Shown in pieces: positions 45,124 to 54,349 of a DNA stretch of 64,000 nt. The notes under the pieces are model-generated. The model was not told where the DNA came from. It was given only the letters and a program-made list of their open reading frames with translations, and made no database searches. Position 1 is the stretch's first letter, and every line of letters begins with the position of its first letter. The DNA is from Fumia sp045615345 (GTDB lineage: Bacteria; Bacillota; Clostridia; Oscillospirales; Ruminococcaceae), in the NCBI GenBank assembly GCA_045615345.1, contig JAZLER010000032.1:1-64000 (forward strand), given 5' to 3'. The translations under genes and the position numbers were made by a program.

Positions 45124-45189
45124 ATTTAACATTAACACCTTTAAAAACCGCTTAAAATGTGGTATCATTTAAGTATTGGAGGGGAAATT

Positions 45190-46449
45190 ATGTCAAAAGA
45201 ACAAAATTTATTGCTTGTCACCGAACATTACCCTTGCGGTGCACAGGAAAGCTATCTTGAAACTGAAATCGAGCATCTTACAAAATACTATAATGTTCAT
45301 ATAATTACAACCGACACCGACCGTATGATGACCCGTACACTTCCAAAAGAGGTAACTTTTTCAAGGCCTGCTGAAAAAGTGGGGATTATCAAAAAAACCT
45401 TTTACAAATTTCTTTGCCTGATGAGCGAAGGCTATAAAGATGAAAAATATCAGGCTGAACAGCGCGGTGTATGGAGCAAAAAATATCAGAGCGACCTTCT
45501 TGATGCACTTGTTGAGAGCCGTATTATGTTTGAGTATGTGAAGGGGCTTGACTTCTTTGAAGAAGAAAAACCTCTCACAATTTACAGTGCAAACCTTAAT
45601 AATTATGTTTACGGTCTTTGCTGTCTTAAACATTTTTCCGATAACATAAAGGTTGTGGCGCGTTGCCATAACGCAAATATGTACGACCCCATAACACACC
45701 ACCGCCGTGATACCTTAAACTACATCATCAACCACTCTATTGATGATATTTATTTTGAAAGTGAGCGCTGTAAGGAAAAATACACCGAACACTTTACTAC
45801 ACCCGATTGCGATTTTTCAAAATTCAAAATTTCACCCATCAGCGTAAAGGGTGGAGAAACTTCTGACAAAATCCCCCTTGAAGAGTATTGTATCCGTATT
45901 GTCAGCTGCAGTCCCATTGAAGAGGACAAGCGCCTTAAATTCCTGATTGATGCGTTAAGCCGTGTGAATTTCGGTTGCATTGAATGGGACCATATCGGAA
46001 GTGGCACCGGCAAAAATGAACTTATGCAGTACGCTAAGGAAAAACTCGGCAACAAAGAAGGCATCAGGTACAAATTCTTTGGTAAACTGAGCCACGAAGA
46101 GATTTATAATTTCTATCGCGACACTTATGTTGATGCATTTATAAGTGTCAGTGTATCTGAAAGTGTACCTACCGCAATGATGGAAGCTATGGCAAACAGA
46201 ATTTTCGTTGTCGCAACCGATGTTGACAGCGTCAGCGATGTTATAAATAACAAAAACGGCATTCTTATGCCTGCTGACATAACTCTGGAAAAGCTGACAT
46301 CGGTACTTGAATCACTTTGCCGTATCAACAAAGCAAGTATTCTCAAAAAACAAAATGCTGCGTTCTCATATTGGCAGGAATATTTAAACGCAGATGTTAT
46401 CTGTGATATTTTTGCAAAATCAATTGCCCCTGAACCTTTTGAATCTTAA
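45190..46449 (+). CDS. glycosyltransferase, GT4-like
   Basis: A 419-residue GT-B type glycosyltransferase. The C-terminal donor-binding half is recognisable: IVSCSPIEEDKRLKFLIDAL, HIGSGTGKNELM, GKLSHEEIYNFY and the ExxxxxxxE-like SVSESVPTAMMEAMA. The ATG at 45190 follows GGAGGGGAAATT; the longer upstream frame is less credible. The neighbour is a priming sugar transferase, so both probably build a surface polysaccharide. Confidence 0.82.
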   Translation: MSKEQNLLLVTEHYPCGAQESYLETEIEHLTKYYNVHIITTDTDRMMTRTLPKEVTFSRPAEKVGIIKKTFYKFLCLMSEGYKDEKYQAEQRGVWSKKYQSDLLDALVESRIMFEYVKGLDFFEEEKPLTIYSANLNNYVYGLCCLKHFSDNIKVVARCHNANMYDPITHHRRDTLNYIINHSIDDIYFESERCKEKYTEHFTTPDCDFSKFKISPISVKGGETSDKIPLEEYCIRIVSCSPIEEDKRLKFLIDALSRVNFGCIEWDHIGSGTGKNELMQYAKEKLGNKEGIRYKFFGKLSHEEIYNFYRDTYVDAFISVSVSESVPTAMMEAMANRIFVVATDVDSVSDVINNKNGILMPADITLEKLTSVLESLCRINKASILKKQNAAFSYWQEYLNADVICDIFAKSIAPEPFES

Positions 46450-46453
46450 AAAG

Positions 46454-46482
46454 TTGCATATCTGCAAAAAGTGTGATATAAT
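46454..46482 (+). promoter_or_regulatory. promoter of priming sugar transferase gene
   Basis: TTGCAT at 46454-46459 and TATAAT at 46477-46482, 17-base spacer. Confidence 0.75.
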
Positions 46483-46563
46483 GATTGAAGTTTAATTTTT
46501 ATCACATCTTCTTTAAGATTTTTAGCGTAGTCGTAACCGACAAAACAGGGAGGACCTTTTTCT

Positions 46564-47955
46564 ATGATAAAGAATTTCATCAAAAGATTACAACGCACAT
46601 TCTTACTCACATTCAAGGCACTGCTGTTCGTAGTTTTGTTCCTTATATTTTTCGGATTACTCGGCCTTGTAGAGCCTGAACTTTTAAGACTTTCAAGAAC
46701 AGCCGGTATATCAATGACAACTTTCGTGATAGCTGAAATCTGCCTTATCAAGATTTACGGCGGATTTTCCATCGGCATAAAGAAAACCAAAGATATCGTT
46801 TCTTCGGTTTTTCTTGCTACCTTTATAACCGATGTCATTGCTTATTTTGAACTCAGTATTATGAGAATCAATTTCCCCAATGTAAATTTCCTGCATGACA
46901 TTTTTGCTTTAACAGGAATAGTTATCCTGCAGATTATAGCTATAAACCTTTTCTCCTATTTAGGAAACTTTTTGTACTTTGTAATAAATCCCCCCGCAGA
47001 TGTTCTGGTAATTTACGGCGAAAAAGAAGGTATCGAAAACTTCGTTTTCAAAATCAACAAATACAAAAAACAGTATAAAATCAACTCCGTTGTAAGTGTA
47101 AAAGACGAAAACTTAGAAAATTTAATTCATGAAAACTCTATGATTTTCCTTTATTCGCTTTCCGATATCGAAAAGCGTAAGATTCAGGAATTCTGTTTCC
47201 GTCATAATAAGACCACTTTTGTAACTCCCGACCTTTCGGACATTATTATAAAACATTCTATCCGTACCCTTGTTGACGATGTAACGGTATTTGAGTCCCG
47301 TGTCGGCGGCCTTACATTTGAACAGAGTATCCTCAAGCGTACCTGTGACATCATCATTTCCGGTATAGGGCTTATCATCGCTTCTCCCGTTATGCTTATT
47401 GAAGCTCTTGCTATCAAACTTGAAGATGGTGGACCCGTATTTTTCAAACAGCCACGAGTTACAAAAGACGGCAAGGCATTTAATGTGCTTAAATTCCGTA
47501 CAATGGTAGTAGATGCCGATAAAGATAAAAAAATCCTCGCTTCCGAGGGTGACAAACGCATAACAAAAGTCGGTAATATTTTAAGAAAACTGCGTATTGA
47601 TGAACTTCCGCAGTTTATCAACATCTTAAAAGGTGAAATGAGCATCGTAGGTCCCAGACCCGAACAGGTTGAAATCACCGAAAAATATGTTGAAATTCTT
47701 CCTGAATTCCAGTACCGTCTTAAGGTTAAAGCCGGCCTTACAGGTCTTGCACAGATTCTTGGAAAGTACAACACGACCCCCAAAGACAAACTTATCCTTG
47801 ACCTTATGTATATTGAACAGTACAGCATCTGGCTTGATTTGAAACTTATACTCCAGACGGCGAAAGTTCTTTTCAAATCGGACAGCACTGAAGGAGTTCA
47901 GGGAGAATTCCCGATAGAACTTAATACAGAAGAAAATGAGGTAAAAAATGACTAA
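46564..47955 (+). CDS. polyprenyl-phosphate priming sugar transferase
   Basis: A 463-residue polyisoprenyl-phosphate hexose-1-phosphate transferase. About four membrane segments lie in the first 140 residues, a CoA-binding-like domain in the middle, a further hydrophobic segment near 265-285, and the catalytic C-terminus (FFKQPRVTKDGKAFNVLKFRTM, then LRKLRIDELPQFINILKGEMS and GPRPEQVE). It loads the first sugar on undecaprenyl phosphate for exopolysaccharide or capsule. The start follows AGGGAGG. Only one other glycosyltransferase gene lies beside it. Confidence 0.9.
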   Translation: MIKNFIKRLQRTFLLTFKALLFVVLFLIFFGLLGLVEPELLRLSRTAGISMTTFVIAEICLIKIYGGFSIGIKKTKDIVSSVFLATFITDVIAYFELSIMRINFPNVNFLHDIFALTGIVILQIIAINLFSYLGNFLYFVINPPADVLVIYGEKEGIENFVFKINKYKKQYKINSVVSVKDENLENLIHENSMIFLYSLSDIEKRKIQEFCFRHNKTTFVTPDLSDIIIKHSIRTLVDDVTVFESRVGGLTFEQSILKRTCDIIISGIGLIIASPVMLIEALAIKLEDGGPVFFKQPRVTKDGKAFNVLKFRTMVVDADKDKKILASEGDKRITKVGNILRKLRIDELPQFINILKGEMSIVGPRPEQVEITEKYVEILPEFQYRLKVKAGLTGLAQILGKYNTTPKDKLILDLMYIEQYSIWLDLKLILQTAKVLFKSDSTEGVQGEFPIELNTEENEVKND

Positions 47956-47973
47956 AATATAAGGAGGTACGCA

Positions 47974-48900
47974 ATGCTGAATTTTTACAAAACTGTTGAT
48001 AATAAGCTTATATCGTTGCCCGAAGAAGAAGAAGGATGCTGGGTAAGTGCTATAAGTCCCAGCAAGGAAGAAATTCAATACCTCACAGAAAAGCTTTGTC
48101 TGGATGCGGGATTTGTAAGCGCTTCACTTGACGAAGAAGAAGCTTCCCGTGTTGAAAAAGAAGATGACCAGACATTCGTGGTAGTTGACGTTCCCTATCG
48201 TGTAGAGGACGAAGAAGCAACGATAACATACATTACTATTCCTCTTGGTATCATCGTTACTCCTAAATATTTTGTAACCATCAGTTCCAGAAGAACAGCA
48301 ATAATTGACGAAATAGTTGAAGGATTTGTAAAAAACATCGAAACAAAATACCGCACGCGTTTCCTTTTAACTCTGCTTTTAAGAATTGCACAGCGATTTT
48401 TGCTTTACTTAAAACAAATCGAACGCCTTTCCTCGCAGATGGAAAATCAGTTCACAGACTCCACTAAAAACGAAGCTCTGATACAGCTTTTAGGACTCAA
48501 AAAGTCGCTTGTTTACTTCTCGACATCGCTTCGTTCCAACGAAACAACACTTAAAAAGCTCACCCGTGGACGAATTATTCCCCTCTATGATGAGGATGAA
48601 GATTTACTCCAGGATACTCTTATTGAGTTCAATCAGGCGATTGAGATGTCAGGTATTTACTCCAACATCCTTTCAAGTACAATGGATACACTCGCTTCCA
48701 TTATCAATAACAATCTTAACGGTGTTATGAAAGTGCTGACTGCCATCACAATTTTAATGGCAATCCCCACGATGGTCTTCAGTTATTACGGTATGAATGT
48801 TCCTCTGCCGTTACCGCAGATGTGGTTTCCGACTCTGCTTTCACTTGTAATAGCACTCGGAGCACTCGGAATTCTTATCAAATTTAAGATGTTTAAATGA
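47974..48900 (+). CDS. corA: CorA-family magnesium transporter
   Basis: A 308-residue divalent cation channel. Two membrane helices close the protein, and the pore signature is YGMNVPLP (GMN). The cytoplasmic domain occupies residues 1-245. It admits Mg2+, possibly Co2+ or Ni2+. The start follows AAGGAGG. It lies 18 bases after the sugar transferase gene and may be co-transcribed with it. Confidence 0.92.
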   Translation: MLNFYKTVDNKLISLPEEEEGCWVSAISPSKEEIQYLTEKLCLDAGFVSASLDEEEASRVEKEDDQTFVVVDVPYRVEDEEATITYITIPLGIIVTPKYFVTISSRRTAIIDEIVEGFVKNIETKYRTRFLLTLLLRIAQRFLLYLKQIERLSSQMENQFTDSTKNEALIQLLGLKKSLVYFSTSLRSNETTLKKLTRGRIIPLYDEDEDLLQDTLIEFNQAIEMSGIYSNILSSTMDTLASIINNNLNGVMKVLTAITILMAIPTMVFSYYGMNVPLPLPQMWFPTLLSLVIALGALGILIKFKMFK

Positions 48901-48902
48901 TT

Positions 48903-48930
48903 ACAGCGAGTATAATTACTCGCTGTTTTG
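48903..48930 (+). terminator. terminator of corA
   Basis: ACAGCGAGTA and TACTCGCTGT pair around TAAT, then TTTTG. Confidence 0.82.
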
Positions 48931-48964
48931 TGTTTTAGTATAACATAGCGAAAGGAATCTTAAT

Positions 48965-50299
48965 ATGGAATTCTCTCCGCTTTATTCTTTTATCAAAAGC
49001 TATAAAGAAAAAAATGTAAAAAGACTTCATATGCCGGGTCACAAAGGCAATAGCGACATTTATCCCGAGGAATTCAAAAGCGTAATACCTTTTGATATCA
49101 CCGAGATAAAAGGGGCTGACGCCCTTTTTGAAGCTGATGGAGTAATCGGCGAATCCGAAAGTATCGCAAGTGAAATTTTCAATGTAAAAAACACCTGCTT
49201 TTCGGCAGGCGGTTCTACACTGTCGATTTTAGCTATGGTAGCAGTGGCATCAGGCTTTACAACCCGCATTCTCGCTGTAAGAAACAGTCATATCGCCTTT
49301 GTAAATGCCTGCGCTCTTACCGGTGTTGAACCTTTATGGATTTTCCCCAAATACGATAAAACTACTGGACTTTGTCTGCCTGTTACAGCCGAAGAAATAT
49401 CCGTAGCACTTGCCGAAAACCCCGATATCAAGGCTGTTTACATCACAAGCCCTGATTATTATGGCGTTATAGCAGACATTAAGGGAATTGCTGATACCGT
49501 ACATAAACACGGAGCAATTTTAATGGTCGACAATGCCCACGGCACCCACCTTAAATTTTGCAAAACCGATATTCACCCTATGACTCTGGGAGCAGATATC
49601 TGTTGCGACAGTCCTCACAAAACACTCCCCGTGCTCACAGGTGGAAGTTATATTCATTCAAACCTTGATATTCCCAAGGCGGAAATAAAGGGGAAAATGG
49701 CACTTTTCGGTTCTACAAGTCCCTCCTACCTCATAATGGCATCGCTTGACATCTGCAACACTTATCTTAAAACCCGTGCAAAACCGGATTTTGCAAAACT
49801 TGAGAAAAAAGTTGAAAATACCGAGAAACTTTTAAAAGAAAATGGTGTCACACTCCTTGACAGAAAAACAGATATAACCAAAATCACAATTGATTGTCAG
49901 AATTTCGGATATACCGATGATGAAATCTCGGAGATTTTAAGGCAAAACAATATAGAGCCCGAATACTCAGGCGGTGGTAAGATAGTTTTAATGCCGTCAC
50001 CATTTAACACCGATGAAGATTTTGAAAAAATAGTATCGGCGTTAAAACTGCCTGTAAAACCTGAGGTTCCCTACCCGGAATTTGACACAATTCCCGAAAA
50101 AGTACTGGACATAAGAAGTGCAAGATTTGCCCCGTCTTATTTTGAAAATATCGAAAATTCGGTGGGAAAAATAGCCGCAGAAAATAAAATCACCTGCCCT
50201 CCGGGTATCCCGATAGTGGTCGCAGGAGAAAAAATCGGTGAAAATGAAAAAAAACTTCTCAAAAACAGTGGCATTTTATCAATAAAAGTGGTAAAATGA
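48965..50299 (+). CDS. Orn/Lys/Arg decarboxylase-family protein (YaaO-like)
   Basis: A 444-residue PLP enzyme of fold type I. MPGHKGN at the N-terminus, DNAHGTHL and DSPHKTLPVLTGG (PLP lysine) identify the group, which lacks the N-terminal wing domain of the Escherichia enzymes. It decarboxylates arginine, lysine or ornithine for polyamine synthesis, the substrate being uncertain. In Bacillus the homologue yaaO stands just before tmk, yaaQ, yaaR, holB and yaaT; here the same order is kept except that tmk and yaaR are absent. Confidence 0.85.
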   Translation: MEFSPLYSFIKSYKEKNVKRLHMPGHKGNSDIYPEEFKSVIPFDITEIKGADALFEADGVIGESESIASEIFNVKNTCFSAGGSTLSILAMVAVASGFTTRILAVRNSHIAFVNACALTGVEPLWIFPKYDKTTGLCLPVTAEEISVALAENPDIKAVYITSPDYYGVIADIKGIADTVHKHGAILMVDNAHGTHLKFCKTDIHPMTLGADICCDSPHKTLPVLTGGSYIHSNLDIPKAEIKGKMALFGSTSPSYLIMASLDICNTYLKTRAKPDFAKLEKKVENTEKLLKENGVTLLDRKTDITKITIDCQNFGYTDDEISEILRQNNIEPEYSGGGKIVLMPSPFNTDEDFEKIVSALKLPVKPEVPYPEFDTIPEKVLDIRSARFAPSYFENIENSVGKIAAENKITCPPGIPIVVAGEKIGENEKKLLKNSGILSIKVVK

Positions 50300-50340
50300 A
50301 ATTGGTAATAAAAAAATAATGAAAGGTCAGGTATATTTTT

Positions 50341-50664
50341 ATGAAACTTATTTATGCAATCGTCAGCAGTGATGACAGTTACAAAGTTTCCGAAATGCTT
50401 ATGAAGGATGGATTCTTTGCTACAAAACTCGCTTCTACAGGTGGATTTTTGAGAGCAGGCAACACTACATTCCTCATTTGTACCGAAGATGAAAATGTAG
50501 ACCGTGCAATCGCAATTATTTCCGAACATTCCAAAAAACGCAAACAGATGGTTTCCACCACAGCTTACAGCGGAATGCAGGGCTATACTCCCTTCCCCGT
50601 TGAAGTTACAGTAGGTGGCGCTACAATCATCGTAACCGATGTAGAGCGTTTCGAAAAAATCTGA
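50341..50664 (+). CDS. darA: cyclic di-AMP receptor DarA (YaaQ, PII-like)
   Basis: A 107-residue PII-like protein; MKLIYAIVSSDDSYKVSE and the ligand-loop TKLASTGGFLRAGNTTFL are typical of YaaQ/PstA/DarA, which binds c-di-AMP as a trimer. The target is unknown. The gene overlaps holB by one base (TGATG), as part of the conserved yaaO-holB-yaaT block. Confidence 0.9.
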   Translation: MKLIYAIVSSDDSYKVSEMLMKDGFFATKLASTGGFLRAGNTTFLICTEDENVDRAIAIISEHSKKRKQMVSTTAYSGMQGYTPFPVEVTVGGATIIVTDVERFEKI

Positions 50665-51599
50665 TGGCATTTGAAAATATCTTAGGCAACTTCCGCACTC
50701 TGCAGATGTTAAACAACAGCATTGCGTGTGGAAGTTTCAGCCATGCTTATCTTATAGCCGGTGAAAAAGGAACGGGCAAGAAAACTATCGCCATTGAGCT
50801 TTCAAAAGCTATCCTCTGTGAAAATGAAAACGCCCCTTGTAAAGCTTGCGTTTCCTGTATGAAGGTCGATAAAGGCATCCACCCCGACCTTGAAATAATA
50901 AAAAAAGACGAAGGCAAACAGGGAATTTCAGTTGACAAAATCCGTTTTTTGAGAGAGCAGGCGTTTATACGCCCCAACGAATCAAAATACCGCGTTGTTA
51001 TCATTGAAAACAGTGAAGATATGAATTTAGCTGCAGCAAATGCTCTTCTGAAAGTACTTGAAGAGCCTCCTCAGCATATTATTTTCATTCTCACATGCAA
51101 TAATATTTCAAGACTTCCCGAAACCATCGCTTCGAGGTGTATCTGTCTTGAAACTCACGAAGTTTCCGAAGAAGATGCTAAAAACTTTCTTTTCAAACAC
51201 TTTCCCGACAATGATTTTCTTGACGATGCAATTCGTTACGGAAACGGAAATATCGGCAGAGCAATAAGTTTCCTTGAAGACGAGAAATGCAAAGAAAGAT
51301 TTTTAAAAGCGAAAGCCTTGGCTGAAAGTATTACCAAAGAAAGCGAATACAGCATTCTCAGCTCACTGAGTTCCTTTGACGGCGATAAAGAAGGCTTCTT
51401 GCTTTTGCTTTCAGACCTTGATATAATTATGTCAGGGGTAGCTTTTTCGCGCGATAATTTATCCCGTGATATCCCCCCCCTAAAGGCCGTTAAAATTCAT
51501 AATCTTATCGATGAAACCCGATTTAAGATTATGGCTAACGGAAATCTGAGTCTTATCCAGAGTGTGTTTTCTGCAGGACTCAAAAGCATTATGGAATAA
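50664..51599 (+). CDS. holB: DNA polymerase III subunit delta'
   Basis: A 311-residue AAA+ clamp-loader subunit. GEKGTGKKTIA is the P-loop and CENENAPCKACVSC the zinc module; LLKVLEEPPQHIIFIL and SRC follow (sensor 1). It opens the sliding clamp with DnaX and HolA. Overlaps darA by one base, 22 bases before ricT. Confidence 0.92.
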   Translation: MAFENILGNFRTLQMLNNSIACGSFSHAYLIAGEKGTGKKTIAIELSKAILCENENAPCKACVSCMKVDKGIHPDLEIIKKDEGKQGISVDKIRFLREQAFIRPNESKYRVVIIENSEDMNLAAANALLKVLEEPPQHIIFILTCNNISRLPETIASRCICLETHEVSEEDAKNFLFKHFPDNDFLDDAIRYGNGNIGRAISFLEDEKCKERFLKAKALAESITKESEYSILSSLSSFDGDKEGFLLLLSDLDIIMSGVAFSRDNLSRDIPPLKAVKIHNLIDETRFKIMANGNLSLIQSVFSAGLKSIME

Positions 51600-51621
51600 C
51601 TAAAGAAAGGCAATATATTTT

Positions 51622-52491
51622 ATGATTGAAATCATCGGTGTCCGTTTTAAAAACAACGGAAAAACCTATTACTTTTCCCCCAACGGGAATACAATTGCAC
51701 ATTCCGACAAAGTTATCGTTGAAACCGCACGCGGGCTTGAATGCGGCGATGTTGTTATACCTAACCGTATGGTTGACGAAAATGAAATCATTTCTCCGTT
51801 AAAACCCGTTGTACGCATTGCAACCGAAAACGATTTGATTCAGATGGAAGAAAATCGTGCAAAGGAAAAGGAAGCTTTCAAAACCTGTGAAGAAAAAATC
51901 GCGGCACATGGTCTTGAGATGAACCTTGTCGATGTTGAATACACTTTTGACGGAAACAAAATTCTCTTTTACTTTACCGCTGACGGCAGAGTGGATTTCA
52001 GGGAACTTGTTAAAGATTTAGCTTCTGTTTTCCGTACCAGAATTGAGCTCAGACAAATCGGTGTCCGTGACGAATCCAAAATGCTTGGTGGTCTTGGTAT
52101 CTGTGGCAGACCTTTCTGCTGTAACTCATTTTTGGCTGACTTCCAGCCTGTTTCAATAAAAATGGCTAAGGAACAAGGGCTTTCCCTCAATCCCACAAAG
52201 ATTTCGGGTACTTGCGGAAGACTTATGTGTTGCCTTAAATATGAACAGGATGCTTACGAGTCTTTACTTAAAATCACCCCTAAAAATGGTGCTCTGGTAC
52301 AGACAGATGAAGGTACCGGCACAGTAGTCGATGTAAATCTTCTCACCGGTGTTTTGAAGGTATCACTCCAGAATAAACCCGATGCCGCACCCAAAGTTTG
52401 CACAAGAGATGAAGTGAAAATCCTTAAAGATGCAACTATAAAAGTGGATAAATCCGAGCTTCAGGAGCTTAAAAATCTGGAAAAAGAATAA
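51622..52491 (+). CDS. ricT: PSP1-domain protein RicT (YaaT)
   Basis: A 289-residue protein with a PSP1 domain. GICGRPFCCNSFLADF and SGTCGRLMCCLKYE give the conserved Cys pairs, which in Bacillus RicT help hold iron-sulfur clusters of the RicAFT complex. That complex supports RNase Y maturation of mRNA and phosphorelay in sporulation and competence. Its place after darA-holB matches Bacillus order. Confidence 0.92.
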   Translation: MIEIIGVRFKNNGKTYYFSPNGNTIAHSDKVIVETARGLECGDVVIPNRMVDENEIISPLKPVVRIATENDLIQMEENRAKEKEAFKTCEEKIAAHGLEMNLVDVEYTFDGNKILFYFTADGRVDFRELVKDLASVFRTRIELRQIGVRDESKMLGGLGICGRPFCCNSFLADFQPVSIKMAKEQGLSLNPTKISGTCGRLMCCLKYEQDAYESLLKITPKNGALVQTDEGTGTVVDVNLLTGVLKVSLQNKPDAAPKVCTRDEVKILKDATIKVDKSELQELKNLEKE

Positions 52492-52507
52492 TTTTTTAAA
52501 AAATGTA

Positions 52508-52535
52508 TTGCATTTTAGCGAAAATATGTTAGAAT
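52508..52535 (+). promoter_or_regulatory. promoter of ferredoxin gene
   Basis: TTGCAT at 52508-52513 and TAGAAT at 52530-52535 with 16 bases between. Confidence 0.58.
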
Positions 52536-52588
52536 AGTATCAGTAGGCGGAATTCATCCGTCCAACTTGAAGGAGGTGTAAATCCGAT

Positions 52589-52759
52589 ATGGCATACGTA
52601 ATTAGTGATGAATGCATCTCTTGTGGTGCTTGCGAAGCTGAATGTCCTGTTTCCTGTATTTCTGCAGGTGATGACAAATACGTTATCGATGCTGATCAGT
52701 GCATCGAATGTGGCGCTTGTGCAGGTGTTTGCCCTGTTGAAGCTCCCGCTGCTGAATAA
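52589..52759 (+). CDS. 2[4Fe-4S] ferredoxin
   Basis: A 56-residue bacterial ferredoxin. Two clusters are seen: CISCGACEAECP and CIECGACAGVCP, each CxxCxxCxxxCP. The ATG at 52589 follows AAGGAGGTG. It carries low-potential electrons in anaerobes, for instance for hydrogenases, ferredoxin oxidoreductases and radical enzymes. Too short to be found easily but very clear. Confidence 0.95.
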   Translation: MAYVISDECISCGACEAECPVSCISAGDDKYVIDADQCIECGACAGVCPVEAPAAE

Positions 52760-52817
52760 TCTTAAAAGCAAAAAATCCGCTGTCTTATGCCAGCTTATTT
52801 TTTATTTTCCAGAAATC

Positions 52818-54335
52818 TTACTTAATTAAGCTTTCTCCGTCCATTTCTTCGGGTTTGGGAAGCTCTAAAAGCTGGAGCATAGTGGGTGCCAAATCAGCAA
52901 GTCGTCCGCCTTCTTTGAGCTCGCAGTCATATCCTGCAACAATCAAAGGAACGGGGTTGATGGTGTGAGCTGTAAAAGGGGAACCATCGGGTTCATACAT
53001 CTTTTCAGCGTTACCATGGTCAGCGGTGATAAGAGCAACACCGCCTTTTGCCTTGATAGCTTCGACAGTTCTGCCAACACAGGTGTCAACTGCTTCAACT
53101 GCAGCTTTTGCAGCATCCATAAATCCTGTATGACCTACCATATCGCAGTTAGCCCAGTTTAAGATGATTACATCATATTTATCAGCTTCAATAGCCTCTA
53201 CAACCTTGTCTGTAACCTCGTAAGCACTCATTTCAGGCTTCAAATCGAAGGTTTCAACATTGGGAGAAGGAACCAAAATTCTGTCCTCACCGGGGAAAGT
53301 TTTTTCCTCACCGCCGTTAAAGAAGAAGGTAACATGAGCATATTTCTGGGTTTCAGCGATTCGAAGCTGTGTAAGACCTTTAAGGCTTACATACTCGCCG
53401 AAAGTCATTGTGAGTTCCTTGGGAGTATATGCAACAAGCACATTAGGCATAGTAGCATCGTACTGTGTCATACAAACAAAAGTAAGGGGAAAGAAACCAT
53501 TTTTGCGTTCAAATCCCTTGAAATCAGCATCAACATAGCATCTTGTAATCTGTCTTGCACGGTCAGGACGGAAGTTAAAGAAGATAACGCTGTCATTTTC
53601 TTTAATTCTCTTTGTACCATCGATTACAACGGGAACTACGAATTCATCGGTAGCATCTGCTTTGTAGGAATCTTCAATTGCCTGAACGGGGCAGGAAGCT
53701 TTGTTGCCTTCGCCGTAAACCATAGCAGCATAGGCTTTTTCAACACGGTCCCATGCGTTATCTCTGTCCATAGCGTAAAATCTTCCCATAACGGAAGCCA
53801 CTTTACCAACGCCGATTTTTTCTGCCTCAGCAACGAGTTCTCTCATAAAATCAGCACCGGAAGAAGGAGGAACATCACGGCCGTCCAAGAAAGCGTGGAT
53901 GTAAACTTCATTAACACCAAGCTTTTTAGCCATTTTAAGGAGACCGTAAAGGTGTTCCTGATGGCTGTGTACACCGCCATTTGAGAGAAGTCCCATAAGA
54001 TGCAAAGCAGAATTATTCTTTTTGCAGTTTTCAATTGCTGCAAGAAAAGCTTCATTTTTGAGCGCATCTTCACTTTCAAAAGACTTTGTGATACGCACAA
54101 GTTCCTGATATACAACACGGCCTGCACCGATATTTGTATGTCCTACTTCGGAGTTACCCATCTGTCCGTCAGGCAAGCCGACATCAAGTCCGCTTGCACC
54201 GATAAGAGTATTGGGGCACTCAGCCATAAGTTTATCTAAGTTAGGGGTATTAGCCTGAGCGATTGCGTTACCGTAATCAGACTCATTTTTGCCGTAACCA
54301 TCTAAAATCAAAAGTGCAACAGGTTTTTTACTCAT
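52818..54335 (-). CDS. gpmI: 2,3-bisphosphoglycerate-independent phosphoglycerate mutase
   Basis: A 505-residue metalloenzyme of glycolysis interconverting 3- and 2-phosphoglycerate. The alkaline-phosphatase-fold start is LLILDGYGKNESDYGNA, the phosphorylated serine in GQMGNSEVGHTNIG, and metal ligands in ITADHGNAE. It is third in the leftward pgk-tpiA-gpmI operon. Normal length. Confidence 0.96.
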   Translation of the reverse strand: MSKKPVALLILDGYGKNESDYGNAIAQANTPNLDKLMAECPNTLIGASGLDVGLPDGQMGNSEVGHTNIGAGRVVYQELVRITKSFESEDALKNEAFLAAIENCKKNNSALHLMGLLSNGGVHSHQEHLYGLLKMAKKLGVNEVYIHAFLDGRDVPPSSGADFMRELVAEAEKIGVGKVASVMGRFYAMDRDNAWDRVEKAYAAMVYGEGNKASCPVQAIEDSYKADATDEFVVPVVIDGTKRIKENDSVIFFNFRPDRARQITRCYVDADFKGFERKNGFFPLTFVCMTQYDATMPNVLVAYTPKELTMTFGEYVSLKGLTQLRIAETQKYAHVTFFFNGGEEKTFPGEDRILVPSPNVETFDLKPEMSAYEVTDKVVEAIEADKYDVIILNWANCDMVGHTGFMDAAKAAVEAVDTCVGRTVEAIKAKGGVALITADHGNAEKMYEPDGSPFTAHTINPVPLIVAGYDCELKEGGRLADLAPTMLQLLELPKPEEMDGESLIK

Positions 54336-54349
54336 ACTAAGTACCTCTA

